Assembly (NCBI GenBank): GCA_014218235.1
Contig: CM024759.1
Location: forward strand, 5,224,712-5,288,711
DNA length: 64,000 bases
Direction of reading: 5' to 3'
Source: Colocasia esculenta
Taxonomy: Eukaryota; Streptophyta; Magnoliopsida; Alismatales; Araceae
The position numbers were made by a program, and so were the translations under genes. How positions within the stretch are numbered: position 1 is the stretch's first letter; each line of letters begins with the position of its first letter. Under the pieces are notes generated by a model, which saw only the letters and a program-made list of their open reading frames with translations, made no database searches and was not told the origin of the DNA. This document shows positions 11,525 through 23,929 of the stretch, piece after piece.

Positions 11525-13900
11525 CAAGTCCTGCCGTATCGGTTTTCCTTCGTGCGACTTTGAGCATGACGTTTCGGACTGCTGAAATCTGGGCTCGATC
11601 TGAGTTCATAGGTTCATTCTACATATCCGAAGGATACTGTCCCCCAAATTTGAGGCTCAGCCCCTTCGCGGATTTCGAGAACCAAGCCCCGGAAGTCCTG
11701 CCGTATCGTTTTCTCGCATGGCTTTGAGAAGGAAGTACCGGACTGCTGAAATCTGGGCTCGATCCGAGTTCATGGGTTCATTCTTCATATCCGAAGGATA
11801 CTGTCCCCCAAATTTGAGGCTCAGCCCCTTTGCGGATTTCGAGAACCAAGCCCCGGAAGTCCTGCCGTATCGTTTTCTCGCATGGCTTTGAGAAGGAAGT
11901 ATCGGACTGCCGGCATCTGGGCTCGATCCGACTTCATGGGTTCGTTCTTCATATCCAAAGGATGCTGTCCCCCAGATTTGAGGCTCAGCCCCTTCACGGA
12001 TTTCGAGAACCAAGCCCCGGAAGTCTTGCCGTATCGTTTTCTCGCACGGCTTTGAACAGGAAGTACCGGACCGCCGTCGGCTGGGTTCGATCCGAGTTCA
12101 GGGGTCCGTTCTCTATACCTGAAGGATGTTGTCCCCCAAATTTGAGGTTCAACCCCTTCACGGATTTCGAGAACGAGACTGCGGAAGTCCTGCCGTATCG
12201 TTTTCCCGTACGGCGTTGAAAAGAAAGTACCGGACCTCCGTTGGCTGGGCTCGATCTAAGTTCATGGGTCCATTCTCTATACGTGAAGGATGTTGTCTCC
12301 CAAATTTGAGGATCAACCCCTTCACGGATTTCGAGAACGAGACCGCGGAAGTCCTGCCGTATCGTTTTCCCGTACGGCGTTCAAAAGAAAGTACCGGACC
12401 GCCGTCGGCTGGGCTCGATCCGAGTTCATGGGTCCGTTCTCTATACCTGAAGGATGTTGTCCCCAAAATTTGAGGATCAACCCCTTCACGGATTTCGAGA
12501 ACGAGACTGCGAAAGTCCTGCCGTATCGTTTTCCCGTACGGCGTTGAAAAGAAAGTACCGGACCGCCGTCGGCTGGGCTCGATCTGAGTTCATGGGCCTA
12601 TTCTCTATACCTGAAGGATGTTGTCCCCCAAATTTGAGGATCAACCCCTTTACGGATTTCGAGAACGAGACCGCGGAAGTCTTGCCGTATCGTTTTCCCG
12701 TACGGCGTTGAAAAGGAAGTACCGGACCGCCGTCGGCTGGGCTCGATCTGAGTTCATGGGTCCATTCTCTATACCTGAAGGATGTTGTCCCCCAAATTTG
12801 AGGCTCAACCCCTTCACGGATTTCGAGAACGAGACCGCGGAAGTCCTGCCGTATCGTTTTCCCGTACGGCGTTGAAAAGAAAGTACCGGACCGCCGTTGG
12901 CTGGGCTCGATCTGAGTTCATGGGTCCGTTCTCTATACCTGAAGGATGTTGTCCCCCAAATTTTAGGATCAACCCCTTCACGGATTTCGAGAACGAGACC
13001 GCGGAAGTCCTGCCGTATCGTTTTCCCGTACGGCGTTGAAAAGGAAGTACCGGACCGCCGTCGGCTGGGCTCGATCCGAGTTCATGGGTCCATTCTCTAT
13101 ACCTGAAGGATGTCGTCTCCCAAATTTGAGGATCAACCCCTTCACGGATTTCGAGAACGAGACCGCGGAAGTCGTGCCGTATCGTTTTCCCGTACGGCGT
13201 TGAAAAGGAAGTACCGGACCGCCGTCGGCTGGGCTCGATCCGAGTTCATGGGTCCGTTCTCTATACCTGAAGGATGTTGTCCCCCAAATTTGAGGATCAT
13301 CCCCTTCACGGATTTCGAGAACGAGACTGCGGAAGTCCTGCCGTATCGTTTTCCCGTACGACGTTGAAAAGAAAGTACCGGACCGCCGTCGGCTGGGCTC
13401 GATCTGAGTTCATGGGCCTGTTCTATATGCCTGAAGGATGTTGTCCCCCAAATTTGAGGCTCAATCCCTTCACGGATCTCGAGAACCAAACCCCGGAAGG
13501 CTTGCCGTATCGCTTTTCCGCGCGGCTTTGAACATGAGGTGCCGGATCGCCACTGATTGGGCCTGATCCGAGTTTATGGATTGGTTCTTTATATCCTAAG
13601 GGTTCTGTCCCCAAGATTTGAGGCTCAGCCCCTTCACGGATTTCGAGAACCGATCCCCGGAAGTCCTGTCGTATCGTTTTCTCGCACGGCTTTGAACATG
13701 AGGTTCTTTATATCCTAAGGGTTCTGTCCCCAAGATTTGAGCTTCAACTCCTTCACGGATTTCGAGGATCAAGTCCCCAAAGGCTTGCCGTATCGCTTTT
13801 CCACACGGATTTGAACATCAAGTGTCGGGTAATTGATACCCAGACCCCGTTTGAGTTCATGAGTACTGTCTATATGGGTTAAATATCCCATCCTCCTGAT
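11525..13900. repeat. Array of ~164-bp tandem repeats inside the 5' LTR
   Basis: About 14 units. The core spacing is exactly 164 bp: 'aaggatgttgtccccc' recurs at 12122, 12286, 12450, 12614, 12778 and so on. Each unit carries 'gtcctgccgtatcg', 'gaccgccgtcggctgggc' and 'ccttcacggatttcgagaac'. Outer units diverge progressively on both sides ('ctgctgaaatctgggctcg' on the left, 'cgccactgattgggcctga' on the right), as expected when unequal exchange homogenises the middle. The recurrent 85-aa frames are products of the period, which is not a multiple of three. Confidence 0.93.
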
Positions 13901-14461
13901 TGCACGCTCAGATTCCCCGCGGATTTCGAGAATTATGCATAAATGGGGCTGCCGTATCACTTATGCCTAAAAATTGGACTGATACGGCAGGACTGATCCG
14001 GCAGGACCGATCCGGCAGGGCCCTTGCCGTATCACTGCTACAGTACCCCTGCCGTTTCACCCTAGCAGATTGGCCCTTGCCGATTCGCCCTTGCCGTATC
14101 GTTTTGGCTGCCGAATCGCTTTGTCTGCTGAATCGAATGGGTTTTGCATGATGATGTTTGAGCATTCAAATGACCAAATGACTTCAAATCATGAAAAATT
14201 AATGACAACCAAAGCATATCAAATTTCTTGCATTACCAAATAGAAAAAATTGTGTAATAAATAAAAGAATAAATAAATGAGCATGCAAATTGACTGTTAA
14301 AAGATGAAATGCACATACACATCAAAAATCTCTTGCAAATTTGACTGCAATCTTGTAGTTTTATTTTTGCGCCTTTTATCGGATGTCCCGACTTAGGCCA
14401 TAAGACCTTCTATTCTGGCGATTAATCAAGGGTTTTCTCTTTCTAAAAGAGATGTAATTAA

Positions 14462-14601
14462 CGTCGTTGCGCTCAGGCAACGACGGGATCTTGGTTCCGA
14501 CCCGATCTTCACAATCGTTTGACGAAGTCAAATGGTGTGCACAATAGACCTAAAGCCCTCCGACTCTCGGAGGCAGAACACTTGATTGTCACCTCGGTGA
14601 C
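14462..14601 (+). other. Cluster of three stem-loops near the 3' end of the LTR (probable R/U5)
   Basis: Perfect stems: CGTCGTTGC/GCAACGACG (14462-14470 with 14477-14485, 6-nt loop), CCTCCGA/TCGGAGG (14557-14573, 3-nt loop) and GTCACC/GGTGAC (14588-14601, 2-nt loop). All are repeated in the 3' LTR near 30355-30490. A function in transcript ending, packaging or priming is inferred only. Confidence 0.7.
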
Positions 14602-14760
14602 TGGCACGCCCGCGCTATGCAAATTGTCGATTCATCTCACGTCGCCATTGCTCAAGAAGCATTCGACGGGATTTGGATTAGCAATATGCATTCATCCATG
14701 AGAACATGAGACACCATGACAAATAGATTTTTAAATTGATAAATTTTCTATTTCCACAGC

Positions 14761-14780
14761 GTGGCACGCCCGGTGGGACC
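14761..14780 (+). other. Primer-binding site of the 20.5-kb element
   Basis: TGGCACGCCCGGTGGGACC begins 3 nt after the LTR end and starts with TGG, complementary to a tRNA 3' CCA end. This sequence type is common in grass and other monocot Ty3 elements. The same 11-mer TGGCACGCCCG also occurs inside the LTR at 14602-14612. Confidence 0.85.
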
Positions 14781-14877
14781 AAACTTCCCTTCATCTCTTC
14801 GCCAGAATAGAAAGCCTTGTGGCCTTACTACTCAATACTAACTGTCATTTTCTTAACTGGCAGGTGCTAACTGAACG

Positions 14878-17800
14878 ATGGCTGGAGTACGTTTTGGACC
14901 CCTAGTTGTCCAAGATCATGCCAGGTACGGCTACCTCGCCGTGCCGACCCGTTTCGGAAGCTTCCCCCCGGTGGTGGAGTTCCCCAACTTCTTGGGGGTC
15001 GCATTCGTCGACATCCTACATCCAGAAGCCAAAAAGAAAGCCGGAGCTGAACTTGCTCATGAAGCTGGAGTCAAAGAGATTCCTAAGAAGCTGAGCTGCT
15101 ACGTCCATCACGTGGGGCATGGCAACCAAAACAAGAGCCAGAGAAAAAGAACCAACAAACATTTCCAACAGGCAAAAGAGCATGAGAACATTGTCACTCG
15201 CCGTGCGCGAGTCTCCGATTCAGGGAAGAGTGTGCGGATCGGTGACATGAGAATTTATTTGCAAGCCAAAAGAGCTGAGGCTATACCAGAACGGGTTACC
15301 ACCACAGTACCCGTAAAGAACCCCTTTCAAGCCTTAGCAGGCAAGAAGAAGATGTACAACACCTTCAAGGGCAAGTTGCCCCCTAGGCCAGTCAAATTCA
15401 AACAAGTTTGGAGGCCTAAGAAGATACAAAAGAACAAGATGGAAGAGGCTATACTAAGAGAAAAGATGCCAAAAGAAACAACTGTTGTAGAAGTCCCCAA
15501 CTATCGGAGACCACCTCGTGGCTTCAGGACCAAAGTTTGACAGGGAGGGGCTTGTGCTTATGCCCGCTTCCATAAAAAGAAGGCAGAGCTTCGAAAGTCT
15601 GCCTATATTCCACCTATTCGGGAAAGGTCTCCCGTGCCGACGCTCTCAGCCACATATGACCGGCAGGGGGCAACACAGGTCATGTACGACCGCATTCCTC
15701 ATCTCGCAAATTCCCCGCTGCAGGAAGCGAGAATGCAAAGAGATAAAGGAGCTCCTCAGGCGGAAGCTGAGAGCAGTACTCATGAGATTGATGTTCCTTG
15801 CGAACACGATCATGAGCATCCTGGGAAAGTCAAACCCTGGGTGTCAGTCTTTAAAAGGTTGACCTTTCCTTCCCGAAGGGTCGAAAGAGACCGAAACCGA
15901 AACATTAAAATCTTTGCATGTCACATGGCTGGCATAGGAAGCCGTTATGGAGCCTTGCCGACCGATGATGAAGAGCTGGCGGAATTGGCTGAGAGGCCCG
16001 GTGCCGTTACAAGAAGAAGAGCAGCTGCGGCAGCTCTAACAGCAGCATACGGAGGAGTTGGCACCTCCCCAACCCAAATGACGACAATTATTGCCAATGT
16101 GATTACCACCCAAGGCAGTGGGGGCAATAGTGAAATTCCCCCGCCACCACCACCAGAAATGACTTCTGGGGGCATCGCGCAAGAGATTCCTCTTGTTGCA
16201 CCCCTAGATCTAACCGTCTTGGAGCTGCTACAACAATATCGAGCTGAAATCGAAATGCTTAAGCGGCAAATAAAAGGCAAAGAGACTGAGGGACATGCAT
16301 CCCGAGAAGCTGAGGGCTCAGGGGAGACTCCTCAAAGGACCTTAGGGTCAATCGAAACCTCGGCCCAGCGCACTACCGTGCAACTAGTAAATGAACAGCC
16401 TCAACAGTCGCCTGTAGCTACTGCTCAACAGCAGCATCCGCAGGCTCAATACCAACTCTTGCAGCCGCAGTTCTTCCAGCAGCCATATCAGCTGCTACAA
16501 GACCATTCCATGCAGCAACAGTCACTGCCTGCTCACGCTCCTGAGCAGCAAATTGAAAACCAAGAGCTGCCTCCGGTGCCACCGGTGGCCATTATCAACA
16601 CTCCAGATAATCAGCCGGCCCACTCCTATCTCCAGCCAGTGGACCCTGTCGCCATCAACAAGCTAATGGTGGAACAAATGATTGAAATGAAGCTCGCTAA
16701 GCTGGGTGATGGAGAACATGCTCCTTTTGATGTGTATAGGGTACCCTACCCTGCACATCATGCTGTAAAAAGGCTGCCTCCAGGCGTTACCAAACCTCCA
16801 AAGTTTGACAAATTTAACGGACAAGGATCCCCAAAAGAGCATATAGCCTACTACGTCAATACGATGGGCGACCTGGCCACTGATGAGTCCTACCAACTAA
16901 AGTTCTTTGGCTCCTCCTTGACGGGCCTAGCATTTGAATGGTACTCTGGCCTGCCAGCAGGGTCTGTATTGAACTGGGCAGACATGCAAAAGAAATTCAG
17001 AGAAAGGTTCTACATTGCAGAAAGGGAGGTTACAGCTACCGAACTCTATGCAACAAAACAAAAAGCCAATGAGTCTGCCCTAGATTACATCCAGCGGTGG
17101 AGGAACCTTAGTATGAGATGTAAGCGCCCTCTTCACTAAGAAGATGCGGTGCAACTTTGCAAACAGAACCTAAAGAGAGAGTTATTGGAAAAAATGATTG
17201 GGATGGAAATTCATTCATTTGACAGGCTGAACAATGTGGCAGCAGAAATTGAAGCCTTCATGGCGAGATATCCCAACAATACATCAATGGAACAAAAGGA
17301 TAAGTCAGCCAATAAAAAGTCTGCCGGAAAAGAGGCGAACACTGTCGATCTAAAAAACTTCGAACAACAGAAGGGTGTTGGGTCTTCTGGCACCAAGCCT
17401 AAGACTCCAAGGCGGAATATGCTTCTCCAAGACAAATTTAGGAAGCCATACTCTTTCCCTAAAGAGAAAACAAAAACATTGTTCGAATGGGCCACTCATT
17501 ACAATAAGATTACATTTCCAACACCCAAAAGACCCGAGGAAGCTGAAAAGAAAGATGATCCTCTATTTTGCCCATATCATCAAGTCTTGGGACATAACAT
17601 AGAGGATTGTTATGTGTTCAAAGACATCATGGAGTCTTTGATCAAGAAGGGGGAGCTGCAGATGGGAGAATATAAGGTGAATCCACCTCAACCACATGAA
17701 GCCCCTATTCGACAGCCAACTGCTAATATGGTATCACTATACCAACAACTGTCGGAAGAGATTTCTGAAGCTAGTACGCAGATGAGTTATGAACATTGCA

Positions 17801-19977
17801 TTCTCTCCCCTGCTAGAAATCAAAAGAATTGGAAGAAGGTGTATCAGAGGGGAATGAGGGAGCCATCCAAAAAGTCTACTCCACAGATGCATGCTCGAAG
17901 GATGATACCTCGGCCATCTCCGCCAACGGTCACTCTAGTATCGCATCTGGCGAAGCCCCGAGTGATCTCCATGAGAAATACTAGCAACAGAAGGCGGCGG
18001 ACACCTCTACCATTGTACAGAGGGGGCATCCCATCACTCAAGTAGTTGCAAGTATTAATAGATGAGTCAGACAAATACGAGCAACCTAAAAGGCATCCTG
18101 TCCAGCTACAAGAATATGTACCTTGGGAGGAGCTAGAAATGATGAAGTTAGAAGAGGCAACTGAACAAGAAATGTCTCAACCCCGAGAAGAGCTGCTCTG
18201 GGGGCAAGTACCAACAGAGCATGAAAGGAAAAATAGAAGATCCAAGAGGAAGGAGGAGAAAATGCTTGTTACTCTTTCCTGCAACACTATATCATCCTTG
18301 CCATATATGAACAAACATGGTGAAAGAGAAGGGATCAACCATAATTCCAATGGGGCGAATCAGACCGAATCGTCAAACCCTGAGTCTCTCACAAGATCCA
18401 GAAGAAGGTGGGAGAAACTACCTCTGATGAATCGCACGACTATTCTCAGAGGAGAAGCATCTTATAAGATTCCAGAACATGAGATCCAAGGTATGCAAGC
18501 TCCACCTCCAGTGAAGGTGTACAAAAATCAAGAAGCTGGGGGCAAAATACCATCTTTTGTTGAGTTCCTGGCATTAAGGGAGCAGTCTGAGTCATCTCAT
18601 GCCCCTCAAATGGTACGATAAAGGATTGACCCTGATCCAAGTAATCCCATCAGTGAGGTTCCAAATAGGACCTGCTCAAATATCAAAAAGAAATGCGGCT
18701 CTAAGCCATTGGCTAATATTCCCCGCATACCTGCAGATAATCCTGTCAGGGTAGCTCAATCGCAAAGATATCAGCTGGAGATTGAAATGCTGAGGAAGCA
18801 GATTCAAGAAAAAGAGGCATATATCTTGGCATCAAAAGAAATGGAAGGCTTGGTTGAAGCATTGCAAAGCGACACCAACCCATCCCAAATTCTGCCAACA
18901 GTGTCGCAGTCGATGCCAGCCCACACTGAGAGCATCTCGCTCACACATCCATATCAAATGACTCCGGAATAGCCGGAGGTCTATTCAACAAAAGGCCAAG
19001 AGTTTACCCTAAAGCCACAAGTCGAGAGGCTGTCTATGCAACCAGCCCATACTCGCCCAAGCTTGGCAGATCCAGCATTGATGAATAGCTTGATAAAGCT
19101 GACAGGGACAAGTGATAGCATTACTGCTACACTTCATGGTCGTCCAGCTCCATGCCCTGGGGTTCATGATCTGCACCATACCGAGGCAATGAGAAATGTG
19201 ACCCATGGGCCGACAGTTTGTAGGTCCTTATCAAGTAGGTGAACATATTCAAATCGCCCTGTCAAGCCCATGGCAGAAAGACTAGGCAAACATGGAGTAC
19301 CTGAAGCGGGCCCCTATATGGCTGAGGAAGCAATCTCGGCGACTAAATTACATGCCATTTCTCAGGGAGGTGGGGAACCAGCCCGAGACTATATCCGACG
19401 GTGGATGAACGTCTACAGGAAATACAAGCAACCACTATCTGAAGAAGAGGCTGTCAATATATGCAAGAACAACTTGCAAAAGGAAATTCTAAATAGAATG
19501 GGCGACATCGACATCAGAACCTTCGATCGGCTAAATAATGTTGCCACTGATATTGAGGCGTTCCTTGCCAAGTACTCTTCTACTGATGCTACTGGCCAAA
19601 GGAAGAGGCATGTCCAGACACTAGAAGCTGCTGAAGGGGAAGCCAGTTCCTCACTTGATAAATTGTCAAGGCGAAGGAAAATTCCGCTACAAGAGAAGTT
19701 GCAGAAGCCTTACTCCTTCCCAAAAGATAAGACACAGGTTCTTTTTGAATGGGCGCAACGACATAACAAAATTGTCCCACTCGAGCCTAAAAAGCCGGAA
19801 GACATCAAGAAGAAAGACGATCCTCGGTTCTGCTTATATCATCAGCTGCCAGGACATGTTACAGAGGAGTGCTATATCCTCAAAGATCAAATTGAGTCCT
19901 TGCTAAGAAAAGGAGAACTGCAAGTGGGCGAGTACCTGGTGTACCCGCCGCGATCTCATGGGGCTCCAATGCAATAG
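14878..19977 (+). pseudogene. Tandem gag-gag reading frame of the 20.5-kb element (Ty3 gag, retrotrans_gag type)
   Basis: One plus-strand frame runs from ATG 14878 to the stop at 19975, broken by six in-frame stops (15538 TGA, 17137 TAA, 18043 TAG, 18619 TAA, 18970 TAG, 19240 TGA) but by no frameshift I can see. Order: a basic N-terminal domain (14878-15540) of unknown function; a linker rich in Pro and Gln with a helical segment (LLQQYRAEIEMLKRQIKG); a retrotrans_gag capsid domain (~16720-17270: PPKFDKFNGQGSPKEHIAYY, WYSGLPAG, FRERFYIAEREV, YIQRWRNLSMRCK); and a knuckle-like CPYHQVLGHNIEDC near 17570. Then a second, shortened copy follows with LEIEMLRKQIQEKE, YIRRWMNVYRKYKQPLSEEE, a DRLNNVATDIEAF segment and CLYHQLPGHVTEEC near 19830. 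The second copy lacks the front of the capsid domain. No pol follows. Confidence 0.82.
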
Positions 19978-20685
19978 AAAAGAAAAGCATATGACAACTT
20001 GCACCAACCAATCTGGGGCAGATGCACACTATAATATACGAGCTAGAAAAGCATGAGAAATTCAAGAGGCTCGATGCACAGATGAAGCCCGTGCACCCTG
20101 GGGGAACTTCAAGATCTTTGGCCCGTCACAGGCAAACAAACATGATCACCTCACTGAAAATGAATTACTCTAGGGGCATGTGTTGATCACATATGTAACG
20201 TCCATGGATGTAAATGTTCATTCAAAAAAAAGAAGAAGAAAAAGAAAAGAATGACAAAAAAAAAAGTTACAAAAAAGAATGAGTAAAAAATTGATGACAA
20301 AAAAAAAGAGAACAAAGGAAGCAGCTTGCTGAGGTGGTCACACCGACCACCCAGCATGAGACCCGATCATCGAGGCGGTCTCAATTGGCTCTTTCAGGGC
20401 CACCTGAGGTATTATCGTCAATGACGAGCAGCAAAAAATAAAGAGGCCAGCCATACCGCTAGTCGGACTATGGTTCTGAGACAAATAATACCTCAGCAAA
20501 ATTGTGTGTTTTCTGTAGGGCGATGATATGAGCCCGCATGATCATATCACATTGGGCTTTCACCGCTTATGTCCATATTCATACATGGATTTTCTTACCG
20601 GATTTTGAGCGTATATTCTTTTTCCGGATCCCTAATAAAGTTGACGAAGGATTTATCCTTATTCCGATGTCATCTGCATTAAAAA
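19978..20685 (+). other. Interior spacer without a gene
   Basis: Downstream of the gag array. Contains A-rich 'aagaagaaaaagaaaag' tracts at 20225-20310 and then mixed sequence. No supported frame. Confidence 0.7.
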
Positions 20686-20689
20686 AAAC

Positions 20690-21670
20690 TGGCAAATTGT
20701 CAATCATATTTTCAAAACTCATATTTTAAAATTGGCAAGCTTGCCACCCATAATTTCAAAAGAACTCATATTTCAAAAGTGGCGTCTCGCTAGTCATGTT
20801 TTCAAATAGTCATATTTTAAAATCGGCAAGCTTGCCATTCATGAGTTCAAAAGAACTCATATTTCAAAAGTGGCGTCTCGCCAGTCATGTTTTCAAATAG
20901 TCATATTTTAAAATCGGCAAGCTTGCCATTCATGATTTCAAAAGAACTCACATTTCAAAAGTGGCGTCTCGCCTGTCATGTTTTCAAAAAGTCATATTTT
21001 AAATTCGGCAATCTTGCCATTCATATATTTCAAAAGAACTCATATTTTAAAAAAAAGTGGCGTCTCGCCAATCATATTTTCAAAAGTCATGTTTTAAAAT
21101 TGGCAAGCTTGTCATTCATGATTTCAAAAGAACTCATATTTTAAAAAAAGTGGCGTCTCGCCAACCATCTTTTCAAAAGGCATATTTCAAACTGGCAATT
21201 TGTCAATCATATTTCAAAAGAAATATTTCAAAACTGGCAATTTGCCAATCATATTTCAAAAGACATATTTCAAAACTGGCAATTTGTCAATCATGTTTCA
21301 AAAGTCATATTTTAAAAGTGACAATTTGCCAGTCAAACTACAAAATCGACGTTTTCGAAATAGCGATGCGTCAATCATATTTGAAAATTCATATTTCAAA
21401 ACTCAAAATCATGTTTTTTCAAATGGGACCTTAGCGCCCACATGTTTAATAAAAAGATCGAGGCATCTATGCTCTCACAATTTTAAATCGGGCTTCTTTG
21501 CCCCCCATGATTTCAAACTGGGCCTTTGTACCCTACATCTTTTAAAATCGGGTTTCTATGCCCTCATGATTTCAAATCGGACTTTCACGTCCTCACAATT
21601 TCAAATCGGGCTTCCATGCCTTGATGAGTTCAAACTCATTTTTCAAATTGGCATTTGCCAGCCATTAAAA
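20690..21670. repeat. Tandem array, ~90-97 bp units ('gtggcgtctcgccagtcat')
   Basis: The anchor 'ggcgtctcgc' recurs near 20784, 20873, 20963, 21060 and 21153, alternating with 'ggcaagcttgccattcatg' (itself a short palindrome around AAGCTT). It then decays into ~45-bp 'ggcaatttgccaatcatatttcaaaa' units and 'atcgggcttctttgcccccc'-like units to about 21670. Confidence 0.88.
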
Positions 21671-21734
21671 AGAAAAGGTTTCTGACCATACCTCTAAATA
21701 GATTGCCCCTGATTGTTGGCCATTCCAATTCATT

Positions 21735-22960
21735 GCAGGTCACCAATTCCAACACCAGATGATGAAACCAGGCCAACGAAGTCATTCGTGGGTCTTGAAG
21801 CTGATGGCGTCGACATAACCGACGTCCCCAGATGATGAAACCAGGCCAACGAAGTCATTCGTGGGTCTTGAAGCTGTCGACGTCGACATAACCGACGTCC
21901 CCAGATGATGAAACCAGGTCGACGGAGTTTCCCGTAGGTCTTGAAGCTGATGGCGTCGACATAACCGACGTCCCCAGAATATGAAGCCAGGCCGACGGAG
22001 TCGTCCGTAGGTCTTGAAGCTGATGACGTCAACACAACTGGCGTCACCTGAATATGAAACCAGGTCGACGGAGTTTCTCGTGGGTCTTGAAGCTGTCGAC
22101 GTCAACTTAATAGGCGTCCCCAGATGATGAAACTAGACCGACGGAGTTTCCCGTAGGTCTTGAAGCTGATGGCGTCAATATAAACGGCGTCACCTGATGA
22201 TGAAACCAGGCCAATGAAGTCATTCGTGGGTCTTGAAGCTGTCGACGTCAACATAATCGACGTCCCCAGATGATGAAACCAGACCGACGGAGTTTCCCGT
22301 AGGTCTTGAAGCTGTCGACGTCAACATAATCGACGTCCCCAGATGATGAAACCAGACCGACGGAGTTTCCCGTAGGTCTTGAAGCTGATGGCGTCAACAT
22401 AAACGGCGTCACCTGACGATGAAACCAGTCCAACGAAGTCATTCGTGGGTCTTGAAGCTGTCGACGTCAACATAATCGACGTCCCTAGATGATGAAACCA
22501 GACCGACGGAGTTTCTCGTAGGTCTTGAAGCTGATGGCGTCAACACAAACGGCGCCACCTGATGATGAAACCAGGCCAACGAAGTCATTCGTGGGTCTTG
22601 AAGCTGTCGACGTCGACATAATCGACGTCCCCAGATGATGAAACCAGACCAACGAAGTCATTCGTGGGTCTTGAAGCTGTTGACGTCAACATAATCGACG
22701 TCCCCAGATGATGAAACCAGGCCGACGGAATTTCCCGTAGGTCTTGAAGCTGACGACATCGACATAATCGACGTCCCCAGATGATGAAACCAGACCGACG
22801 GAGTTTCCCGTAGGTCTTGAAGCTGATGACGTCAACATAAACGGCGTCACCTGATGATGAAACCAGGCCAACAAAGTTATTTGTGGGTCTTGAAGTTGAT
22901 GGTGTCAACATGATCATATAACCAGAAGATAAAACCAGGCCAATGGCGTAGTCCATAAGT
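21735..22960. repeat. Tandem array, ~72-78 bp units with GTCGACGTCGAC cores
   Basis: About 16 copies of a unit with 'gatgatgaaaccaggcc', 'gtaggtcttgaagctg' and a palindromic 'gtcgacgtcgacataatcgacgtcccc' core. Variants alternate between 'gatggcgtc' and 'gtcgacgtc'. The minus-strand frames (e.g. 22956-22585) follow this unit and are not taken as genes. Confidence 0.9.
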
Positions 22961-23039
22961 CATGAAGCAGGTGTCAACAACTTTGACACTCGTGTCAAAA
23001 GTCTCAAAAAAAATGAATGAAAGGGTTAAAAATAGAGAT

Positions 23040-23870
23040 GCCCGTCGGATCTACTCAGATTGCACCGCCGAGTAGGGGTAAAAAGGACAAGAAAAACTCG
23101 GTCACGATGAAAACCTGAAAGGGCATCGTGGGCAAAATTGGGAACTCTGCCACGTAAAAACCCGAAAGGGCGCGTGGGCAAAAGCAAGAAGGGGCTGACT
23201 CCGGTGAAAACCCGAAAGGGCGCTTGGGTCAGTAATGTGGTTAAAAAAAATGTAAAAAAAAAAAAGTTTCAAGAAGAGGGAGTTCTATCTTTGCTCCCCC
23301 CAAGTGGACCTCCTTTTGTTATGTTTCCCTAAATCTAGAAAGGCACTTTCGTGTCAAGCTGTCCTTATCATTTATGCCTCTCTGGAACCCTAGGTTTAGA
23401 TACCACTACCTTTCCAAAACTTCAGATAAAACTCAGCCTTGACTTCTTGCCTTGGCTGACCAGTAGATGTTACCTTTAGAACCCATGTTGAATCCAGCAC
23501 ATAGGTTTTCCCGGTCACCATTTTGCAATCAACCCAATTAACCTCACACCATCTACCAACATCATGGTATGATTGGTGGTCGAGTTATATTCCACTCATG
23601 AATCTCTCTTTATAATATATATATGTATACAAAAAAAAGCAAAAAAAAATAGAGGTGCCTCGCTGGACTTGTCTAGGTTTCCCCTAGACAAGGGTAAAAA
23701 GAGCTAGAACCCGGTCATGGCGAAAACCCGAAAGGGCGCCATGGGCAAAATTGGGTACCCCGCTACGTGAAAACCCGAAAGGGCACGTAGGCAAAAGCAA
23801 GAGGGGGTCGGATTGGGTGAAAACCTGAAAGGGCGCTCAATTCGATAATGTGAAAATAAAAAAAATCAAT
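23040..23870. repeat. Repeated 'gtgaaaacccgaaagggcgc' ladder, two blocks
   Basis: Two blocks (23085-23240 and 23700-23840) each contain three copies of 'gaaaacccgaaagggc' separated by 'gggcaaaa...gg' linkers; a non-repeated stretch lies between them. Similar ladders occur in non-coding parts of plant Ty3 elements. Confidence 0.85.
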
Positions 23871-23929
23871 CAATCAAAGACAGCTACCGAAGACAATCAA
23901 GCTTCAAGTCTCTAGAAAGAAAACCCTGA

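Larger units (their letters stand above)
10141..14758 (+). repeat. 5' LTR (4618 bp) of the 20.5-kb element
   Basis: TG...CA ends. It contains a 164-bp tandem array (11525-13900), 'ccggcagg' repeats near 13985-14020 and a cluster of stem-loops at 14462-14601. It is 373 bp shorter than the 3' LTR, and all of that difference lies within the array. No protein-coding gene is supported: the short plus and minus frames recur at the same places in the other LTR and follow the repeat. Confidence 0.92.

Noticed and set aside
12290..13531. Series of near-identical 85-codon plus-strand frames, 164 bp apart
   Set aside because: They repeat with the satellite-like LTR unit, change frame from copy to copy because 164 is not a multiple of three, and recur in the other LTR. 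No gene signals.
11525..13900. Possible CRISPR array
   Set aside because: Units are contiguous 164-bp tandem repeats without unique spacers, in plant retrotransposon DNA.
14878..15540. Separate host gene of 220 codons
   Set aside because: It is in frame with the following gag after a single TGA and lies just after the primer-binding site, so it is treated as the front of the element's gag region.
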